A stretch of 5,061 bases of DNA. Origin: Actinomycetes bacterium. Lineage in GTDB: Bacteria > Actinomycetota > Acidimicrobiia > Acidimicrobiales > Acidimicrobiaceae. The notes below the pieces were generated by a model that did no database searches, was not told where the DNA came from, and saw only the letters and a program-made list of their open reading frames with translations. Shown here in pieces: positions 1 to 5,061 of the stretch. The position numbers were made by a program, and so were the translations under genes. How positions within the stretch are numbered: position 1 is the first letter of the stretch; each line of letters starts with the position of its first letter. Location of the stretch: positions 1-5,061 of the forward strand of contig JAJYFX010000184.1 in the NCBI GenBank assembly GCA_021785315.1, in the 5' to 3' direction.

Positions 1-376
1 GGAAGTCGCCACCCGTTATCGGCAGAGACAATGTTCTTTCTCCATTCGAACTGCCAAGTGATGCCGGAGGGATTGCTGACACCTTGATTTTCTGACTTGT
101 CCACATTGATCCCAGGATGGTGGAAAATGATATTTGAGAATCGACGCCGTTCAGTCGGCTCTGTGCCAGCGAGGGGATTTGGTTGCCTTTCCCATCCTTA
201 GTTGTCGTACCCGCGCTATCAGTTTTGCCGTTAGCTCGAGTGCTTGCGGCGCCTGTTGGGGAAGACGCAGACGTGTTGGAGGATGAAGCGGAGGAACAAG
301 AAGATACGACCAGCGCCAGCAGCAGTCCTAGTGAAATTGTGGCGGCCCGATGGGCATGAAGCCGTGCTCGATCCAT
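1..376 (-). CDS. Probable secreted lipoprotein, N-terminal part (C-terminus beyond the left edge)
   Basis: An open frame of 125 codons starts at the ATG at 376-374 and is still open at the left edge, so the gene is partial. The start is well fixed: a TGA stop lies directly before it in frame (379-377), and GAGAGG sits 7 nt upstream. The product has a basic n-region (Arg3, Arg5, Arg10), a hydrophobic stretch (about residues 13-24) and a lipobox V24-S25-S26-C27. This predicts cleavage by signal peptidase II, a lipid on Cys27, and anchoring on the outer face of the membrane. Residues 28 to about 55 form a Ser/Ala/Thr/Gly-rich linker. A more folded region follows, including 'ILGSMW' and, near the visible end, 'LSLPITGGDF'. 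From memory, an 'LG(V)...FPITGG' pattern recurs in secreted actinobacterial proteins of unknown function; I cannot verify that here. There is no twin-arginine motif. The lipoprotein call is firm; the function is unknown. It is transcribed divergently from thiC. Confidence 0.82.
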   Translation of the reverse strand, partial: MDRARLHAHRAATISLGLLLALVVSSCSSASSSNTSASSPTGAASTRANGKTDSAGTTTKDGKGNQIPSLAQSRLNGVDSQISFSTILGSMWTSQKIKVSAIPPASLGSSNGERTLSLPITGGDF

Positions 377-664
377 TCAGATGCCTCTCTATTTAATTAG
401 GTGTTGAGGGAAAATGGGATTACCCATAAGAGGTCGATTCTACGCGCCTTCGTTAAATTGAGGATTTGCTCCAGATGAGAGAGCTCTTAAATTGTTTCTT
501 CGCGCGCTTTTCGTATTCAATAAGTTTTTATGGCTTGGCACTCGCCTGATAAGTCAAGCCTGGCCTGGAAGCAGTCTCGATGACGATTGCCGGGCCGGTC
601 CGATTTGTAGAGACTGTGGTGGATTCTTTGCTGGTTTGGGTGGTAGGGTCAATAAGAAAATGCG
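377..664. other. Divergent intergenic region between the lipoprotein gene and the thiC riboswitch
   Basis: This stretch should hold promoters for both divergent genes, but none is strong. For the lipoprotein gene, the minus strand has TAGAAT at 442-437, one mismatch from a sigma-70 -10 box, but no convincing -35 at the right distance. For thiC, the plus strand has TTGTTT (492-497), a 16-nt spacer and TATTCA (514-519). A second pairing is TTGCTG (628-633), 17 nt, AATAAG (651-656), which would start RNA just before the aptamer. All are weak matches. A 77-codon plus-strand frame beginning with TTG at 492 ends inside the riboswitch; it has low-complexity, non-protein-like composition and I do not call it a gene. 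No RNA gene or convincing repeat is seen. Confidence 0.5.
384..389 (-). promoter_or_regulatory. Ribosome binding site of the lipoprotein gene
   Basis: The minus strand reads GAGAGG followed by a 7-nt spacer and ATG at 376. This is a good purine-rich Shine-Dalgarno at normal distance. Together with the stop codon touching the ATG, it settles the start of the lipoprotein frame. Confidence 0.7.
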
Positions 665-2443
<1,779 letters not shown>

Positions 2444-2456
2444 ACCCTCTGAATCG

Positions 2457-2490
2457 GCAGAGGATTGGACAACGAAGACCAATCCTCTGC
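2457..2490. terminator. Bidirectional hairpin terminator between thiC and valS
   Basis: GCAGAGGATTGG (2457-2468) and CCAATCCTCTGC (2479-2490) are perfect 12-bp complements around a 10-nt loop. The hairpin starts 13 nt after the thiC stop and 17 nt after the valS stop, in the gap between convergent genes, where a shared terminator is expected. Neither side has a run of T after the stem. It may act as a U-less hairpin, as proposed for many actinobacterial terminators, or mainly protect 3' ends. The structure is certain; the terminator role is inferred from position. Confidence 0.75.
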
Positions 2491-2507
2491 TGCCAGGATT
2501 ATCCTGC

Positions 2508-5061
2508 TTAGGCCGACGACTCTTGTTCTAGAGTGACTGCCAGTTCGATTTTCTCAGAGTCGCTCGCATTTAGGGAGTATTGTTCCACGACTCCGGCATC
2601 GCAAAGGTCCCTGAGCCCTAGTTTGAGTTCGTCGAGGTCGTTTTTCCTGCCTCGAAGTTCGAGCTTCTCGACCCTAGTTTTCATAGATCTCTTGGCTTCT
2701 GATTTTTGCTTTCTAATTCCTGCGAGGATATCTGAGACCGAGTCCAAAAGGTGCTGGTTCGCGGCGCTTAGGTTCACCTCGTCTATTCCGAACAAGGCAA
2801 GTGCGCTTTGCCTGATTTCGAACTCAAATTGCTCGGCTGACGGCCAAGCGGTCAAATGGACGGAGCCGTCTTGGAACCAGGACCAAACCTCTTCTGAGAC
2901 AAACGGGAGAAATGGCGAAAAAAGACGAAGCATGATCCTGGTGGCTGTTAGCAGGGATACTCTGGCTGACATAGTTGCCTGGGATTGAAGCGGGTCGGAT
3001 TTGCGGCCAGTGCTGTTTTCCTCCCCGTATGCACGGAGTTTTACGAGTTCAAGATAGTTGTCGCAAAAGTCCCAAAAAAATCTTTCGCATGTTTCGAGCG
3101 CCTTGGTGTGGTCATAGGATTCGAGGGCTGCGGTCGCTTCCGTTACCACATTAGCGAGCCGGGCAAACATCGAGGCATCAAGGGCCGCGATGGTCAAGCT
3201 CGTTTCTGACCTGAACTTTTCGCCGGAATCGGTGCCGGCAATGCTTAGCGCAAACTTGGAGGCATTGAGGAGTTTGATGGCCATCCTTCTGCCTATCTTC
3301 ATCTGGCCTTCGTCTGCGGCAGTGTCAACTCCAGGTCGACCACTTGCCGCCCAATATCGCAAAGCATCGGCACCATGTTTTTCAAGCAGCGGCATTGGGG
3401 TCACCACGTTGCCTTTGGACTTGGACATCTTTTTGCGGTCTGGGTCCAGCACGAAGCCAGATATTACGGTGTTCCTCCAGGGAATCTGGTCATGTTCGAG
3501 TGCGGATCTCAGGACGGTGTAAAAGAGCCAGGTTCGGATGATGTCCTGGCCTTGCGGTCTGAGATCCATCGGGAACAGCGAGTTGAAGATTTTGTCATCG
3601 TCCAGCCAGGAAGTCGCTATTTGTGGAGTCAGAGACGATGTCGCCCAGGTATCCATAACGTCTGGATCACCGACAAAACCGCCGGATCGATTTCTTTGTT
3701 CCTCACCAAATCCCTGCGGAGTGTCTTGCGACGGATCGACCGGCAACTGGTCGATGCTTGGCAGGATCGGATTTTCATAGTCGATCTCGCCGCGATGATC
3801 CAGACGGTACCAAACAGGAATCGGAATACCAAAGAATCTTTGGCGAGATACATTCCAATCCGCATTAAGACCTTCAACCCAGGTTTCATAACGAACCCGC
3901 ATGTAAGACGGTACCCAGTTGAGCTGTTTGCCAAGGGAGATGAGCTTCTCCTTGTGGTCCAACGTTCTGATGAACCATTGCCTGGATGCAACCACTTCGA
4001 GCGGCTTATCGCCTTTCTCGTAGAATTTCACTGGATGGGTGATCTTTCGTGGCTGCTCAACCAGATGACCCTGTTCGTCAAGCAGATTTACAATGATTTC
4101 TCTAGCTCGTCGGATCGGTTTCCCGGTTATTTGCGAGTAATTTGCCTTGGCAAGGTCGGTGTCACGTGACTCCCAGCCCTGTGACCCCCATTCTGGCTGC
4201 AACAAGCGTCCGTCGCGTCCTACGATCAAGCGAAGATCCAGTCCAAGTTCCCTCCACCAGAGCACGTCGGTCAGGTCACCGAACGTGCAGACCATTGCGA
4301 TGCCTGAGCCCTTATCTGGTTCCGCAAGTTCATGGGCTACAACTGGAATTCGAGTGCCGAACAAGGGAGAGTAGACAAAGGTGCCAAACATGGGTTTGTA
4401 TCTGTCGTCTTCTGGATTTGCCACCAAAGCAACAACCGCGGGAATGAGTTCCGGCCTCGTGGTTTCGATGACAACTTCCGAGTTGCCGTTTTCCGTATAG
4501 AAACGCACCTTGTGGAATGCGCCCTCAATCTCACGGTCCTCCAGTTCTGCCTGCGAGACGGCTGTGGCGAAATCCACGTCCCAAAGAGTAGGTGCCTCTG
4601 CGCTATAAATTTCGCTTTTTTCTATTAGTTTTAAAAACGCTGCTTGAGATACTTTCTGCGCCCGCGGGCCGACAGTGGTGTATGTCAGGTCCCAGTCGAC
4701 AGACAGGCCAAGATGACGCCATAGGTCTTCAAAGGCCTTTTCATCCTGAATCGTGAGTTCCTGGCAAAGTTCGACGAAATTCCTCCGTGAAATTGGCGTC
4801 TGATCTTTGCCGGGTTGGGATCCTGGCTTGAAGTCGGGATTGTACAACATAGACGGATCACATCGGACTGAGTAATAATTCTGAACCCGACGCTCAGTTG
4901 GAACCCCATTATCGTCCCAGCCAATTGGATAGAACACGCTGAAACCACGCATCCGCTTATATCGCGCGATGACATCGGTGTGGGTGTATGAGAATACGTG
5001 ACCGATGTGGAGGGAACCACTTACCGTGGGCGGCGGGGTGTCAATTGAGTAGATTTTCTCT
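2508..5061 (-). CDS. valS: Valyl-tRNA synthetase, missing its N-terminus beyond the right edge
   Basis: ValS charges tRNA-Val with valine in the cytoplasm and edits threonine. The frame ends at TAA (2510-2508) and stays open to the right edge, giving 850 visible residues. The first in-frame ATG (4952) is not the start: 36 further codons upstream read as typical synthetase, including 'YSIDTPPPTVSGSL' and the class I HIGH motif (5009-4998). By family comparison a few dozen residues are missing. Seen in order, numbered from the edge: HIGH (18-21), WDDNGVPTER (48-57), the CP1 editing domain with TTRPE (200-204) and GSGIAMVCTFGDLTDV (251-266), the 'WNVSRQRFFGIPIPVW' stretch, 'DTWATSS', KMSKS (544-548; bases 3431-3417), then a helical anticodon-binding domain and a short charged C-terminal helix. 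DDNG-PTER marks the archaeal-like ValS type found in some bacteria; the E. coli type differs here. IleRS is excluded by the overall motif set. The promoter lies outside the window. Confidence 0.97.
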   Translation of the reverse strand, partial: EKIYSIDTPPPTVSGSLHIGHVFSYTHTDVIARYKRMRGFSVFYPIGWDDNGVPTERRVQNYYSVRCDPSMLYNPDFKPGSQPGKDQTPISRRNFVELCQELTIQDEKAFEDLWRHLGLSVDWDLTYTTVGPRAQKVSQAAFLKLIEKSEIYSAEAPTLWDVDFATAVSQAELEDREIEGAFHKVRFYTENGNSEVVIETTRPELIPAVVALVANPEDDRYKPMFGTFVYSPLFGTRIPVVAHELAEPDKGSGIAMVCTFGDLTDVLWWRELGLDLRLIVGRDGRLLQPEWGSQGWESRDTDLAKANYSQITGKPIRRAREIIVNLLDEQGHLVEQPRKITHPVKFYEKGDKPLEVVASRQWFIRTLDHKEKLISLGKQLNWVPSYMRVRYETWVEGLNADWNVSRQRFFGIPIPVWYRLDHRGEIDYENPILPSIDQLPVDPSQDTPQGFGEEQRNRSGGFVGDPDVMDTWATSSLTPQIATSWLDDDKIFNSLFPMDLRPQGQDIIRTWLFYTVLRSALEHDQIPWRNTVISGFVLDPDRKKMSKSKGNVVTPMPLLEKHGADALRYWAASGRPGVDTAADEGQMKIGRRMAIKLLNASKFALSIAGTDSGEKFRSETSLTIAALDASMFARLANVVTEATAALESYDHTKALETCERFFWDFCDNYLELVKLRAYGEENSTGRKSDPLQSQATMSARVSLLTATRIMLRLFSPFLPFVSEEVWSWFQDGSVHLTAWPSAEQFEFEIRQSALALFGIDEVNLSAANQHLLDSVSDILAGIRKQKSEAKRSMKTRVEKLELRGRKNDLDELKLGLRDLCDAGVVEQYSLNASDSEKIELAVTLEQESSA

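Noticed and set aside
414..427. Small inverted repeat ATGGG-ATTA-CCCAT upstream of the lipoprotein gene, a possible operator
   Set aside because: Five base pairs is too short to tell from chance, and there is no second copy or firm promoter to anchor it.
572..616. Inverted repeat CAGTCTC/GAGACTG around a 31-nt spacer in the thiC leader
   Set aside because: A 7-bp match with such a long loop is expected about once by chance in an intergenic region of this size, and nothing else supports it.
3375..4169. A 264-codon plus-strand frame opposite valS
   Set aside because: The opposite strand encodes the conserved KMSKS-to-catalytic-core part of ValS, which explains the open frame; no independent gene signal is seen.
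2508..4952. Taking the ATG at 4952 as the valS start
   Set aside because: The frame continues upstream to the window edge and encodes the essential HIGH motif, so this methionine is internal.

Overview
The window holds ordinary bacterial housekeeping genes: two well-recognised ones (thiC and a valS cut by the right edge), the 5' part of a lipoprotein gene cut by the left edge, and one clear RNA regulatory element (a TPP riboswitch). I see no mobile element, CRISPR array, tRNA or rRNA, and nothing that looks like a new multi-gene system.

Organism: most likely an actinobacterium with moderate rather than high GC. Three things point there: the form of the TPP aptamer (GGGAGC opening, an extra small hairpin after CTGAGA, and a GATCCGGG core segment), the archaeal-like ValS signature (DDNG-PTER), and a Ser/Thr/Ala-rich lipoprotein with an 'LPITGGD' stretch that I associate with secreted actinobacterial proteins. 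A lineage such as the Acidimicrobiia would fit, but this is inference from memory and not a classification.

Layout: positions 1-376 (minus strand) encode the N-terminal 125 residues of a probable lipoprotein that runs off the left edge. Positions 377-754 are a divergent intergenic region whose right end is a TPP riboswitch (about 665-750). Positions 755-2443 (plus) are thiC, with its Shine-Dalgarno inside the aptamer. A 64-bp gap (2444-2507) separates thiC from the convergent valS and carries a perfect 12-bp hairpin that probably ends both transcripts. Positions 2508-5061 (minus) are valS, missing its first few dozen residues beyond the right edge.

How they work together: thiC makes the pyrimidine half of thiamine, and the end product TPP is sensed by the leader RNA, which should block ribosome access to thiC. 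Because valS converges on thiC, thiC appears to be the last or only gene of its transcript. The lipoprotein and valS show no functional link to thiamine synthesis.
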